Assembly: GCF_002803155.1 (NCBI RefSeq)
Contig: NZ_NNBP01000002.1
Span: forward strand, 62,001 to 126,000
DNA from: Streptomyces sp. CB02959
Lineage (GTDB): Bacteria; Actinomycetota; Actinomycetes; Streptomycetales; Streptomycetaceae
Direction of reading: 5' to 3'
Length of the DNA: 64,000 bases
The notes below the pieces were generated by a model, which saw nothing but the letters and a program-made list of their open reading frames with translations, searched no databases and was not told the DNA's origin. Numbering within the stretch: position 1 is the first letter of the stretch; every line of letters begins with the position of its first letter. Positions 1-7,851 of the stretch are shown here, one piece after another. Made by a program: the position numbers and the translations under genes.

Positions 1-2
1 TC

Positions 3-317
3 GACCGGTCCCGCCACAGCCACCTCAGCGAAGCCGTCATGCTGGCGATGGTCGACCGCGGCACCGACCGGATCGACGCCTACCGGGCCCTGCAACGGGC
101 CAGCGCGCTCGCCGCCCGGGACGAACGCGACCTGGTGTCGGTGCTGGCGGACGACGCGTCGGTGACCGAGGTACTGCCCCGGGAGGCCCTCGCGGCACTG
201 GCCGCACCGGCCGCGGACACCGGCTTCTGCGAGAGCCTGACGCACGACACCGTACGCCGGGCCGAGGACGTGCTCGGAAAGACTTCGGAAGGAGCACGGA
301 CATGCCCGGCACGGTGA
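3..317 (+). CDS. Adenylosuccinate lyase-like protein, C-terminal part (deazapurine cluster)
   Basis: The reading frame is open from the left edge to a stop at 317, so only about the last 104 residues are present. They match the C-terminal helical region of the fumarase/adenylosuccinate lyase superfamily, with conserved Ser-rich and Glu-Ala-Val text, the Arg-Ile-Asp-Ala-Tyr segment and a late Asp before the end. In this context the enzyme would release fumarate from a succinylated 7-deazapurine nucleotide, completing the 6-oxo to 6-amino exchange begun by the next gene. In the toyocamycin pathway ToyG has this role. The gene overlaps the adenylosuccinate synthetase-like gene by 16 bases, indicating one transcript. 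The catalytic loop lies outside the window, so activity cannot be judged. Confidence 0.8.
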   Translation, partial: DRSRHSHLSEAVMLAMVDRGTDRIDAYRALQRASALAARDERDLVSVLADDASVTEVLPREALAALAAPAADTGFCESLTHDTVRRAEDVLGKTSEGARTCPAR

Positions 318-1357
318 TCGTGGGCGGCCAGTGGGGCGACGAGGCCAAGGGGAAGATCTCCAGCTACCTGGCGGTCCGGGACGAACCCGCGGTGGCGGTG
401 CGGGCCGGACTGGGGCCGGGGGCCGGACACACCGTGGTGCACGCCGGACGCACCATGAAACTGCGCCAGTTGCCCAGTGCGGTGATCCGCCCCGCCACCC
501 GCCTGCTGCTCGGCGCCGGCGTGCTGATCCGCCCGGACGTCCTGCTGCGGGAGATCGAGGAGTTCTCCGCGGGGTCCCGGGTGGGCGTGGACTTCCGCGC
601 CACCGTCATCGACCCCGAGCACGTCGCCGCGGAGGCGGCCGACGCGGTGCTGAGCGAACGGGTGCGCAGCACCGGCAGCGGACACGGCCCGGCACTGGCC
701 GCCCGCGCCATGCGATCGGCCCGCCGCGCCGAGGACGTCCCGGAACTGGCCCCCTACCTCACGGACACCGTGCGGGAGGCGAACGACGCCGTCGACGCCG
801 GCGACCGGGTGCACGTCGAAGGCACCAACGGCTTCGGCCTGTCGGTGCTGTACGGCACCTACCCGTACACCGTCGGGAAGGACAGCACGGCGAGCACCGC
901 GGCCGCCGACGCCGGACTCGGGCCGACCGCGATCGACGAGGTGGTGCTGGTCTTCCGGGCCTACCCGACCCGGGTGGGCGCGGGGCCGTTCCCCACGGAG
1001 ATGACCGAGGAGGAGGCCGAGCGGCTGGGCATCGTGGAGTACGGCACGGTGACCGGGCGGCGCCGCCGCGCCGGCACCTTCGACCTGGACCAGGCGCGGG
1101 CCGCGGTCCGCGTCAACCGGCCCACCAGGATCGCGTTGACCTTCCTCGACCACGTGGACGCGTCGTGCCGCGCGGTGCGCACCGGCGCGCTGCCCGAGGC
1201 GGCGGCGGCGTTCGTGGCGCGGATCGAGGACGGACTGGGGCTGCCGGTGGACCTGATAGGGACCGGCCCGGGCACCGCCGACGTGGTCGACCGGTGGAAC
1301 GACCGGCCCGCGGGCGCGGCCGGGAACATGGCGATCGGCTCGGGAGGCGAGCGATGA
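302..1357 (+). CDS. Adenylosuccinate synthetase-like enzyme (PurA family, ToyI-type)
   Basis: A 351-residue member of the PurA family. It would use GTP and aspartate to succinylate the 6-oxo position of a purine-like nucleotide. The N-terminal GTP loop reads GGQWGDEAKGK (residues about 7-17), with the catalytic Asp kept but the usual Gly before Lys changed to Ala. The second catalytic block reads GPGAGHT, with the catalytic His kept and the usual Asn replaced by Gly. It is about 75 residues shorter than housekeeping PurA (about 427), a size shared with archaeal PurA and phage PurZ. The start has a GGAG site 7 bases upstream, and the 3' end overlaps the next gene as ATGA. Position beside lyase, phosphoribosyltransferase, HAD and QueC genes argues for a 7-deazapurine substrate rather than IMP. 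Specificity is inferred. Confidence 0.85.
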   Translation: MPGTVIVGGQWGDEAKGKISSYLAVRDEPAVAVRAGLGPGAGHTVVHAGRTMKLRQLPSAVIRPATRLLLGAGVLIRPDVLLREIEEFSAGSRVGVDFRATVIDPEHVAAEAADAVLSERVRSTGSGHGPALAARAMRSARRAEDVPELAPYLTDTVREANDAVDAGDRVHVEGTNGFGLSVLYGTYPYTVGKDSTASTAAADAGLGPTAIDEVVLVFRAYPTRVGAGPFPTEMTEEEAERLGIVEYGTVTGRRRRAGTFDLDQARAAVRVNRPTRIALTFLDHVDASCRAVRTGALPEAAAAFVARIEDGLGLPVDLIGTGPGTADVVDRWNDRPAGAAGNMAIGSGGER

Positions 1358-1875
1358 GCGGTACTCCGATGTGGCGGCGGGACCGTCTGCTGACCATCAG
1401 TTGGGAAGCGATGGGCCGGATGCTGAACGGCCTGGCGGACGACATCCGCGCCAGCGACTTCGTCCCGACCGTGGTGGCGGGCATCGCCCGCGGCGGCCTG
1501 CCGCCCGCCATCGCCCTGTCGAACCAGCTGGCGATCGAGGACTTCCGCATCCTGGGCATCCCCCGGAACACCTCCAACTCCCGCTACAGCGAGCGCGACG
1601 AGGCCGTCCTCAACTACGTCGTCCCGCAGCGTTCGTTCAGCGGCGCCCACGTGCTGCTGGTCGACGACATCATGGGCGACGGCGGCACCATGGCCCTGGC
1701 CAAGAGCACCGTGCTGGAGCTCGGCGCCGCCGAAGTCCGCACCGTCGTGGTGGTGCGCAATCTGGGCGCCGCGAACACCGCCGACTTCCAGGCGGTCGAG
1801 GTGGACGACTGGACGGTCTTCCCCTGGGAAGCACCGCCCGGAGCCGGCGAACTCGCCGTACCGTTACGGGTGTGA
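1354..1875 (+). CDS. Type I phosphoribosyltransferase (ToyH-type)
   Basis: A 173-residue type I phosphoribosyltransferase. The PRPP-binding motif VLLVDDIMGDGGTM lies near residues 101-114, and the Arg-Gly-Gly loop at residues 49-51 is typical of purine PRTases. In a deazapurine cluster it would attach ribose-5-phosphate from PRPP to a 7-deazapurine base such as preQ0, giving the nucleotide used by the PurA/PurB-like pair. It overlaps the upstream gene by ATGA and runs directly into the HAD gene, so it is translationally coupled. The third-last sense codon is TTA (1864-1866), rare in Streptomyces and read by the bldA tRNA, suggesting developmental control of full-length product. A housekeeping hypoxanthine PRTase is less likely given the operon. 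Confidence 0.85.
   Translation: MSGTPMWRRDRLLTISWEAMGRMLNGLADDIRASDFVPTVVAGIARGGLPPAIALSNQLAIEDFRILGIPRNTSNSRYSERDEAVLNYVVPQRSFSGAHVLLVDDIMGDGGTMALAKSTVLELGAAEVRTVVVVRNLGAANTADFQAVEVDDWTVFPWEAPPGAGELAVPLRV
1864..1866 (+). promoter_or_regulatory. In-frame TTA (bldA-dependent) codon
   Basis: A Leu codon TTA three sense codons before the end of the phosphoribosyltransferase gene. In Streptomyces TTA is rare and needs the developmentally expressed bldA tRNA, so it can delay translation. Its effect this close to the C-terminus may be modest. Confidence 0.8.
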
Positions 1876-1880
1876 TCGAC

Positions 1881-2579
1881 ATGACGGATGAGATAGGCAG
1901 CGCACCGCGGACGACGGTCGTGCTGGACCGGGACGGCACCCTGCTGGACTTCTACGAGATGTTCCACCGGTTCGTCCTGGACCTGCACCGGCAGGAGGGG
2001 GTGACACCGCCGCCACGCGAGGAGATCCTCGGCTTCGGCTACTGGTCCGCGATCACCAGCGGGGCCCTGCACATCGGGTCGGTGCGGGTGCGGGACCGGG
2101 TGGACGAGGTGGCCCATCGCTACATGGCACACGGCACGCTCTACCCGGGAGTGGTGCCGATGCTGTCGGCGCTGTCCGGCGCCGGCGTGCGGCTCGCGCT
2201 GGTCAGTTCCTGGGTCGGCACCGAGTCCACCGTCGCACTGCTGGAGCGCTACGCGGTCCGGGAGTGCTTCGGTCCGGTCCTGACCCGGGACGACCTGGCG
2301 GCCCGGGACGCGCAGGTCCCCGACGCCGACTGCAAGACCACGCTGGCCCGGCGGGCGCTGGACGGGCTCGGCCACGCGCCCGACCACCGGCTCTACGTCG
2401 TCGGTGACACCCCGTCGGACATCGCGCTGGGACGCCGGCTGGGGGCCGTGGTCGTCGGCGTGCGCACCGGGAACGGCGGCGGTCTGCCGCCCGAGGGGAC
2501 GCCCGAGGGGCCGGACGTGGTGCTGCACTCGGCCGCGGACCTGGGCGAGTTGATCCTCGGGGCGGACCGGGCCGCGTGA
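1881..2579 (+). CDS. HAD-superfamily phosphatase (ToyF-type)
   Basis: A 232-residue haloacid dehalogenase-fold hydrolase. Motif I is DRDGT (residues about 16-20), with the nucleophilic Asp and the second Asp two residues on. Motif II is the Ser in LVSS, motif III a Lys in the Asp-Cys-Lys-Thr segment, and motif IV is GDTPSD. Length and layout fit phosphoglycolate/nucleotide phosphatases. As the last gene of the operon it is the natural candidate to dephosphorylate the 7-deazapurine nucleoside 5'-monophosphate to the free nucleoside. The ATG at 1881 is used here. An in-frame GTG at 1872 would overlap the upstream stop as GTGA and is an equally possible start. Substrate assignment is inferred from context. 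Confidence 0.8.
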   Translation: MTDEIGSAPRTTVVLDRDGTLLDFYEMFHRFVLDLHRQEGVTPPPREEILGFGYWSAITSGALHIGSVRVRDRVDEVAHRYMAHGTLYPGVVPMLSALSGAGVRLALVSSWVGTESTVALLERYAVRECFGPVLTRDDLAARDAQVPDADCKTTLARRALDGLGHAPDHRLYVVGDTPSDIALGRRLGAVVVGVRTGNGGGLPPEGTPEGPDVVLHSAADLGELILGADRAA

Positions 2580-2631
2580 CCGCACCCCGTGCCGCGACGG
2601 GTGCGGCGTACCCGGGACCGGTGGTGCCGAC

Positions 2632-2662
2632 GGGCCGGACTCCTCTCGTGGGAGTCCGGCCC
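2632..2662. terminator. Bidirectional terminator-like hairpin
   Basis: A perfect 12-bp inverted repeat (arms 2632-2643 and 2651-2662) with a 7-base loop sits between the convergent HAD and QueC genes. There is no clear T-run, as is common in Streptomyces terminators. Placement between convergent stops supports termination in both directions. Confidence 0.65.
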
Positions 2663-2698
2663 GTTCCGGCTGCCGGCCCGCGGACGGGCCGGGCGTGA

Positions 2699-3415
2699 TC
2701 AGGGTGCCGCGTAGTCCGTCACGTCGTCGAGGTAGTCGGTCGGGTCGGCCAGCCCGGCGTTCCGGAACGCCTCCCGCCGCTCGTAGCAGGTGCCGCAGGT
2801 GCCGCAGTGCCGGCTGCCGCCCTTGTAGCAGGACCAGCTGAGCTCCAGCGGGGCGCCCAACCGGGTGCCGTGCGTGGCGATGTCGGTCTTGGACCAGGCG
2901 AGGAACGGCGCCTCCACCTGGGGCACCGCGAAGCCCTCGTTGGCCACGGCGACCAGTTCGCGCAGCGCGCTGACGAACTCGGGCCGGCAGTCGGGGTAGA
3001 TGAAGTGGTCACCGGCGTGCATGCCCAGGGCGACCACCGACGCGCGGTGCGCCACCCCGACCGACACCGCGACGTTCGCCAGCACCGCGTTGCGGTTGGG
3101 CACGACGGTGGCCCGCATGGACTGTTCCGCGTAGTGCCCGTCGGGGACGTTGACCTGGTCGTCGGTCAGTGCCGACCCGCGGAGCAGCGCCCCGTAGCCC
3201 CGCAGGTCCACCACGTGGTGCCGGGCACCGTAGTGGGCGGCCACCGTCCGGGCCGCTTCGATCTCGCGGTGGTGGCGCTGTCCGTAGTCGACGGTGACGG
3301 CGATCAGCGAGTAGTGCAGTGCGGCGTAGTGCGCCATGAGCGTCGTGGAGTCCATGCCTCCCGACAGCACCACCACGGCGGTGAACGGATCGGTGCGGCT
3401 GTCGTCTTGGTCCAT
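2699..3415 (-). CDS. queC: 7-cyano-7-deazaguanine (preQ0) synthase, QueC family
   Basis: A 238-residue QueC/ExsB-family enzyme, which converts 7-carboxy-7-deazaguanine to preQ0 with ATP and ammonia. The PP-loop motif LSGGMDST is at residues about 18-25. The C-terminal zinc site has four Cys spaced C-x7-C-x2-C-x2-C (residues about 202-216). ATG at 3415 is chosen because a strong GGAGGT lies 6 bases upstream. It is transcribed toward the deazapurine operon and away from the LAL regulator. In toyocamycin-type clusters the QueC homologue is ToyM. The partner enzymes for GTP cyclohydrolase, QueD and QueE are not in the window and are expected to the left. A housekeeping queuosine role is unlikely given the neighbours. 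Confidence 0.93.
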   Translation of the reverse strand: MDQDDSRTDPFTAVVVLSGGMDSTTLMAHYAALHYSLIAVTVDYGQRHHREIEAARTVAAHYGARHHVVDLRGYGALLRGSALTDDQVNVPDGHYAEQSMRATVVPNRNAVLANVAVSVGVAHRASVVALGMHAGDHFIYPDCRPEFVSALRELVAVANEGFAVPQVEAPFLAWSKTDIATHGTRLGAPLELSWSCYKGGSRHCGTCGTCYERREAFRNAGLADPTDYLDDVTDYAAP

Positions 3416-3622
3416 CAGAAAACCTCCGGAGTGGGAAGGGAACCGAACAACCTGGACAAGGGGCGGTCGGGCGCCTCGGGCCATCGTGGCGGCGGCCGGG
3501 GCGCGGCACATCACGGCCCGTGCCGTAGCGCGGGCGGCCGGGTACCGAGGGGCGTCGGACCGGGCCCGAGAGAGTCCGCGTTCCCGGGGCTCCCCGGCCG
3601 GTGCAGGCCCGCGGCCCACCGG

Positions 3623-6496
3623 TCAGGTGGAGGCGGAATCCACCAGCAGCGGCCACAGCCCGGCGGTGCGGAACAGGTGCGGGAAGTCCTTGCGGCCGGT
3701 GATGTCGAGCTTGCGGTAGGCACTGGACAGGTGGAGCTCCACCGTGCGGCGGGTGATGTGCAGGGTCGTCGCGATCCGTTCGTTGGTCGAGCCCCGTACG
3801 GCGTCGACGAGGATCTGCTTCTCCCGCTTGGTCAGCTTCAGCACACCGCCCAGCGGCGACCGGCCGGCGGACCGCCCTTCCGAGGCGGCGAGCCGCTGCC
3901 GCACCCGCGCCGCGAGCGGCCGGGCGCCGCACCGGTCCGCCAGTTCCAGCGCCGTGCTCAGCTCCGCCGTCGCCTCCTCGTAGCGCCCTTCGTCGAACAG
4001 CAGGCAGGCCAGGTCGGCGGCGGCGTGCGCGAGGTCGAAGTCGGCGTGCGCGCCCGCCAGCAGCCGCATCGCCTCGCGCAGCAGCTCCTCGCCGTCCGGC
4101 GCCCCGCCCAGCGCGCCGAGCACCCGCAGGGCGATACCGCGCTCCCGCGGGGTGTCCATCGCCTCGGCGGTCCGCAGCAGCGCCCGGGCGGTGTCCCGGG
4201 CCTCCGCGTGCCGCCCCAACTGCGTCAGCAGATCGACGGTGTGGACGTACGCGTGGACGCCGCCGGTCGGGCCGAGCGGGGTGGTCGCGCCGGTGACCTC
4301 CGCCAGGTCCGCCAGGACGCCCGGCAGATCGCCGCCGTCGGCCCGCAGCCGGGCGCGCGTGAGCCACACGTCGCGATGGAGCCAGTCCGGTGACCGGCCG
4401 CCCAGGCCGCCGTGCTCGCGCAGCAGCGCGCGGGCCTCGGCACCCTGCCCCGTCGCGAGCCGGACCTCGGCCAGCATCCCCACGATCCAGAGCAGCAACG
4501 GGTGTTGCGGCCGCGTCCCGTAGTGCACGAGCGCGTCGACGCACTCGCCGAGCTGCTCGTGCGCGGTGCGCAGCCGGCCGCGCATCAGGGCCATGCGCGC
4601 GGTGACGGGCAGCAGCAGGGCCCGGTGCAGCGGGTGCTCGTGGCAGTCCGCGCAGTCGTGGTGGAGCCGCAGTTGGGCCGTCACGTCCTCGTCGCGGCCG
4701 TTCCAGGTCAGGACCATCAGCGCCAGCAGCCTGAGGACCGGGTGCAGGCACAGCCCCCGCTCCTCCCGCAACGCCTCCCGCGCGTCGCGCACCGCGTCGG
4801 CCGGCCGGCACGTCAGGTGGCCGCGCAGCGCGCTCACGACGGAGGTCGCCGCCGCCACCCGGTCCGGGCCGCAGAAGTCGGCCTCGGCGGCCGTGCGGCG
4901 GCCCAGCCCGCGGCCCTTGGGCGCGAGGCGCTCGTCGCCGAGCTGCGCGGCGCTCGGCAGCGGGTAGGCGTGGAGCCCGTCGAGCAGGCGGTGCACCTGC
5001 TGCCAGCCGGAGCCGGCGCGACCGGCGGTGAGCGTCGTCCGGGCCGCCGCGCCGGGTTCGGAGCCCAGGTACAGGGCCGTGCTGATGCGGGCCAGCAGGG
5101 GGAGCCGGAGGGCGTCGTCGGTGGCCTCCTCCAGCGTCCTGACCGCCTCGTGGAGGCCCTGCGCCAGGTCGATCCCGATCTTGGCGTCGATCAGCTCCAG
5201 GATGGCGACCCTCCGGTCCTCACCCGACGCGGCGAGGACGGCGTGCTCCAGATAGCGCCGGGCCCGGTCCGGTTCCCGTGCCGCGAGGGCCTTCTGCCCG
5301 GCCCGCAGCAGTACCGGCGCGGCCCAGGGTTCGTCCAGGGGCACCGTCGACGCCGCGAGGTGGTCGGCGATCCGTTCGGCGGGGGCCTGCTTGCCGTGGA
5401 GGTAGGCGGCGGCCGCGAGGTGGGCGGCGTTGCGGGCCATCAGGGTCATCCGGCCCAGCAGCGCGTTGCGTACGACGCGGTGGCGCAGGAACAGCTCGTG
5501 GTCGTCGCCGACGAGGTGCATGCAGACCAGCAGGTCCACGGCGGCGAGGGTTTCGGCCAGGGTCAGTCCGCTGAGGTGGGAGACGAGGAGCGGATCGGCC
5601 GCGGAGTGGGTCTCCGCGACGGCGATGGCCAGGGCGACCTTCCCGGCGTTCGGGTCGAGCCCGGCCAGCCGGGTCCCGATCGACTCCGCGACGGGGGCGG
5701 GCCGCAGGGCGGCGGCCGGTGTCGCGTCGGCGGCGGCCGCGGGCCGGTCGCGCAGGATCCGGGCGACCTCGGTGAGCAGGTAGGGGTTGCCCGCGCAGGC
5801 GCGGTGGCACTCCGCGACGACGTCGGCGGTCGGCGCGCGGCGCGCCACGCGCCGGATCAGCGCGGCGGACTGCGACGGCGCCAGCCCCACCAGCGGTATG
5901 TGCCGTGCCCCGGCGAAGAGTTCGTGCAGCTCTCCGGGGCCGCCGGCCCGGCTCTCGCCGTCCCGTGCGGAGGCGATCAGGACCAGGCGGGCGGGGGGAG
6001 GGGTGAGGAGGAGCCGGCGGAGGAAGTCCAGCGAGGCGGTGTCGGCCCGGTGGGCGTCGTCGAGGCTGAGGAGCACGGGCCCGTCGGGCGTCAGTGCGGC
6101 GAGGGCGGCCCGGGCGTCGGCCAGCAAGGTGTCCGCCGCCTGGCCCGGCGGTCCGGTGCGGCCGGCCGCGGCGGATAAGGAGGCGTCGAGGGCGGTGCGG
6201 TGGGGATCCTCCGGCGGTAGCAACGCGGCGAGTTTCGCGGCCAGTTGGCGGGCGAGGGCGAACGGCGGCTGGTGGCCGTGCGGGGGGCACGGCACGTCGA
6301 CGGCGATGCGGCCCTGTGCGCGGGCGGCGGCCGAGAACGTGCGGAGCAGGGTGGTCCGCCCGATGCCCGGTTCGCCGGTGACCAGAACGCGGACCGGGCC
6401 GCCGCGGGCGCCGTCCTCCAGGGCCGCGCCGAGCCGGCGAAGCTCGGCCTGACGCCCCGTCATCGACGTCTTGGGTCCCTCGTCTGTGCGATGCAT
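3623..6496 (-). CDS. LAL-family (large ATP-binding LuxR) transcriptional regulator
   Basis: A 957-residue LAL regulator. An N-terminal AAA/NTPase region carries Walker A GEPGIGRTT (residues about 42-50) and Walker B LLSLDDAH (about 143-150). A long helical repeat-like middle follows, and a C-terminal LuxR helix-turn-helix occupies about residues 885-940 (motif TNERIATTLHITRRTVELHL). Such proteins are usually cluster-situated activators. ToyA of the toyocamycin cluster belongs to this family, which supports it as the regulator of the adjacent deazapurine genes. The ATG at 6496 has a GAGGAG site 4 bases upstream. A TTA codon for Leu lies in frame at 6176-6178, so translation is probably bldA-dependent. 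It could also act on the neighbouring lipopeptide genes. Confidence 0.9.
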   Translation of the reverse strand: MHRTDEGPKTSMTGRQAELRRLGAALEDGARGGPVRVLVTGEPGIGRTTLLRTFSAAARAQGRIAVDVPCPPHGHQPPFALARQLAAKLAALLPPEDPHRTALDASLSAAAGRTGPPGQAADTLLADARAALAALTPDGPVLLSLDDAHRADTASLDFLRRLLLTPPPARLVLIASARDGESRAGGPGELHELFAGARHIPLVGLAPSQSAALIRRVARRAPTADVVAECHRACAGNPYLLTEVARILRDRPAAAADATPAAALRPAPVAESIGTRLAGLDPNAGKVALAIAVAETHSAADPLLVSHLSGLTLAETLAAVDLLVCMHLVGDDHELFLRHRVVRNALLGRMTLMARNAAHLAAAAYLHGKQAPAERIADHLAASTVPLDEPWAAPVLLRAGQKALAAREPDRARRYLEHAVLAASGEDRRVAILELIDAKIGIDLAQGLHEAVRTLEEATDDALRLPLLARISTALYLGSEPGAAARTTLTAGRAGSGWQQVHRLLDGLHAYPLPSAAQLGDERLAPKGRGLGRRTAAEADFCGPDRVAAATSVVSALRGHLTCRPADAVRDAREALREERGLCLHPVLRLLALMVLTWNGRDEDVTAQLRLHHDCADCHEHPLHRALLLPVTARMALMRGRLRTAHEQLGECVDALVHYGTRPQHPLLLWIVGMLAEVRLATGQGAEARALLREHGGLGGRSPDWLHRDVWLTRARLRADGGDLPGVLADLAEVTGATTPLGPTGGVHAYVHTVDLLTQLGRHAEARDTARALLRTAEAMDTPRERGIALRVLGALGGAPDGEELLREAMRLLAGAHADFDLAHAAADLACLLFDEGRYEEATAELSTALELADRCGARPLAARVRQRLAASEGRSAGRSPLGGVLKLTKREKQILVDAVRGSTNERIATTLHITRRTVELHLSSAYRKLDITGRKDFPHLFRTAGLWPLLVDSAST
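6176..6178 (-). promoter_or_regulatory. In-frame TTA (bldA-dependent) codon in the LAL regulator
   Basis: The forward-strand triplet taa at 6176-6178 is in the LAL reading frame and encodes Leu as TTA, about residue 107. Early placement in a regulator gene is the classical arrangement for bldA control of antibiotic production. Confidence 0.85.
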
Positions 6497-6860
6497 GAAG
6501 CTCCTCTGTCACAGCTCACCACTTTTACCCCAGTAGCACCCTCTCTCTTCTCGGTGCGGCGGTGCTCTGAACTAGTTGGCCATTGCCTTTCAGAAGAGGC
6601 AAAGGGGCAACGCGCCCCCGTCCGGAAGACCGTGGGCTGGTCGCACGGGACACTGCCCCCCGCTCTTGGATGGCCGGAAGGCAGCGGTTTCACGCCAGCT
6701 TCCCCGGGCGGTCCGCCCCGGCCCCGCGGTCGTTCCGGCGCGTTCGCCGGTGATCGGGCCGGGCCGAATCCCACCGGTCGCGTCCCGCCGGTGGGCGTAG
6801 CCTGGGCCCGCCGAAGCGATGATCCCCACCCCCGGTGGGGGCAGAAGAGAGGTACCGGAC
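6497..6860. promoter_or_regulatory. Divergent intergenic region between LAL regulator and lipA
   Basis: 364 bases without a gene, somewhat richer in A/T near 6520-6600. It should hold promoters for both flanking genes. An 8-bp palindrome AACTAGTT lies at 6570-6577, and an inverted repeat TTGCCT-N8-AGGCAA at 6583-6602. Either could be an operator. The lipA start is preceded by an AGAGAGGT site. No riboswitch was recognised. Confidence 0.5.
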
Positions 6861-7823
6861 GTGTCCGCAGTCGCACCCGACGGACGCAAGATGCTGCGCC
6901 TGGAGGTCCGCAACAGCCAGACCCCCATCGAGCGCAAGCCCGAGTGGATCAAGACCCGGGCGAAAATGGGTCCCGAGTACAACCACCTGCAGGCCCTGGT
7001 CAAGAACGAGGGCCTGCACACCGTCTGCCAGGAAGCGGGCTGCCCCAACATCTTCGAGTGCTGGGAGGACCGCGAGGCGACCTTCCTCGTCGGCGGCGAC
7101 CAGTGCACCCGCCGCTGCGACTTCTGCCTCATCGACACCGGCAAGCCGGAGGCACTGGACCGCGACGAGCCGCGCCGGGTCGGCGAGTCCGTCGTCACCA
7201 TGGACCTGAACTACGCCACGATCACCGGCGTCGCCCGCGACGACCTGGCGGACGGCGGCGCCTGGCTCTACGCCGAGACCGTCCGCCGGATCCACGCGAT
7301 GACGGCGGACCGCGAGGCCGGGCGGACCAAGGTGGAACTCCTGGCCCCCGACTTCAACGGCGCGCCGGAAGCGCTGGCGGAGGTCTTCTCCTCCCGCCCC
7401 GAGGTGTTCGCCCACAACGTCGAGACGGTCCCGCGGATCTTCAAGCGGATCCGCCCCGGCTTCCGCTACGAGCGGTCGCTGGAGGTCATCACCAAGTCCC
7501 GCGAGGCCGGCCTGGTCACCAAGTCCAACCTGATCCTGGGCATGGGCGAGACCCGCGAGGAGATCAGCCAGGCGCTCCGGGAGCTCCACGACGCGGGCTG
7601 CGAGCTGATCACGATCACCCAGTACCTCCGCCCCTCCGTGCGGCACCACCCCGTCGAACGCTGGGTCAAGCCGGCCGAGTTCGTGGAGCTCAAGGAGGAG
7701 GCCGAGGAGATCGGCTACGCCGGCGTCATGTCCGGCCCGCTGGTCCGCTCCTCCTACCGCGCCGGCCGCCTCTACCAGCAGGCCGTCGAACGCCGCGGCG
7801 CACCGCTCGCCGTGCCGAACTGA
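6861..7823 (+). CDS. lipA: Lipoyl synthase (LipA)
   Basis: A 320-residue radical-SAM lipoyl synthase, which inserts two sulfurs at C6 and C8 of octanoylated lipoyl domains. The auxiliary cluster motif [12 protein letters not shown] (residues about 56-67) and the radical-SAM motif CTRRCDFC (about 82-89) are intact, as is the C-terminal RSSYRAG signature whose Ser ligates the auxiliary cluster. GTG at 6861 is used because homologues begin with Ser-Ala-Val-Ala-Pro-Asp and an AGAGAGGT site precedes it. An in-frame ATG at 6819 is possible. It lacks a lipB neighbour, the usual partner in Streptomyces, and sits between two biosynthetic clusters. It is probably a second, cluster-associated copy used for resistance or biosynthesis, but a relocated housekeeping gene cannot be excluded. 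Confidence 0.93.
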   Translation: MSAVAPDGRKMLRLEVRNSQTPIERKPEWIKTRAKMGPEYNHLQALVKNEGLHTVCQEAGCPNIFECWEDREATFLVGGDQCTRRCDFCLIDTGKPEALDRDEPRRVGESVVTMDLNYATITGVARDDLADGGAWLYAETVRRIHAMTADREAGRTKVELLAPDFNGAPEALAEVFSSRPEVFAHNVETVPRIFKRIRPGFRYERSLEVITKSREAGLVTKSNLILGMGETREEISQALRELHDAGCELITITQYLRPSVRHHPVERWVKPAEFVELKEEAEEIGYAGVMSGPLVRSSYRAGRLYQQAVERRGAPLAVPN

Positions 7824-7851
7824 GCCGGACGAGGCGCGCGCCGGGCCCGCC

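Noticed and set aside
80..1153. Long minus-strand frame opposite the PurA-like gene
   Set aside because: It is antisense to a strongly supported enzyme and lacks family-like text or a ribosome site.
3416..3622. Possible preQ1/preQ0 riboswitch upstream of queC
   Set aside because: The 207-base gap has no recognisable preQ1 aptamer sequence and is fully GC-rich.
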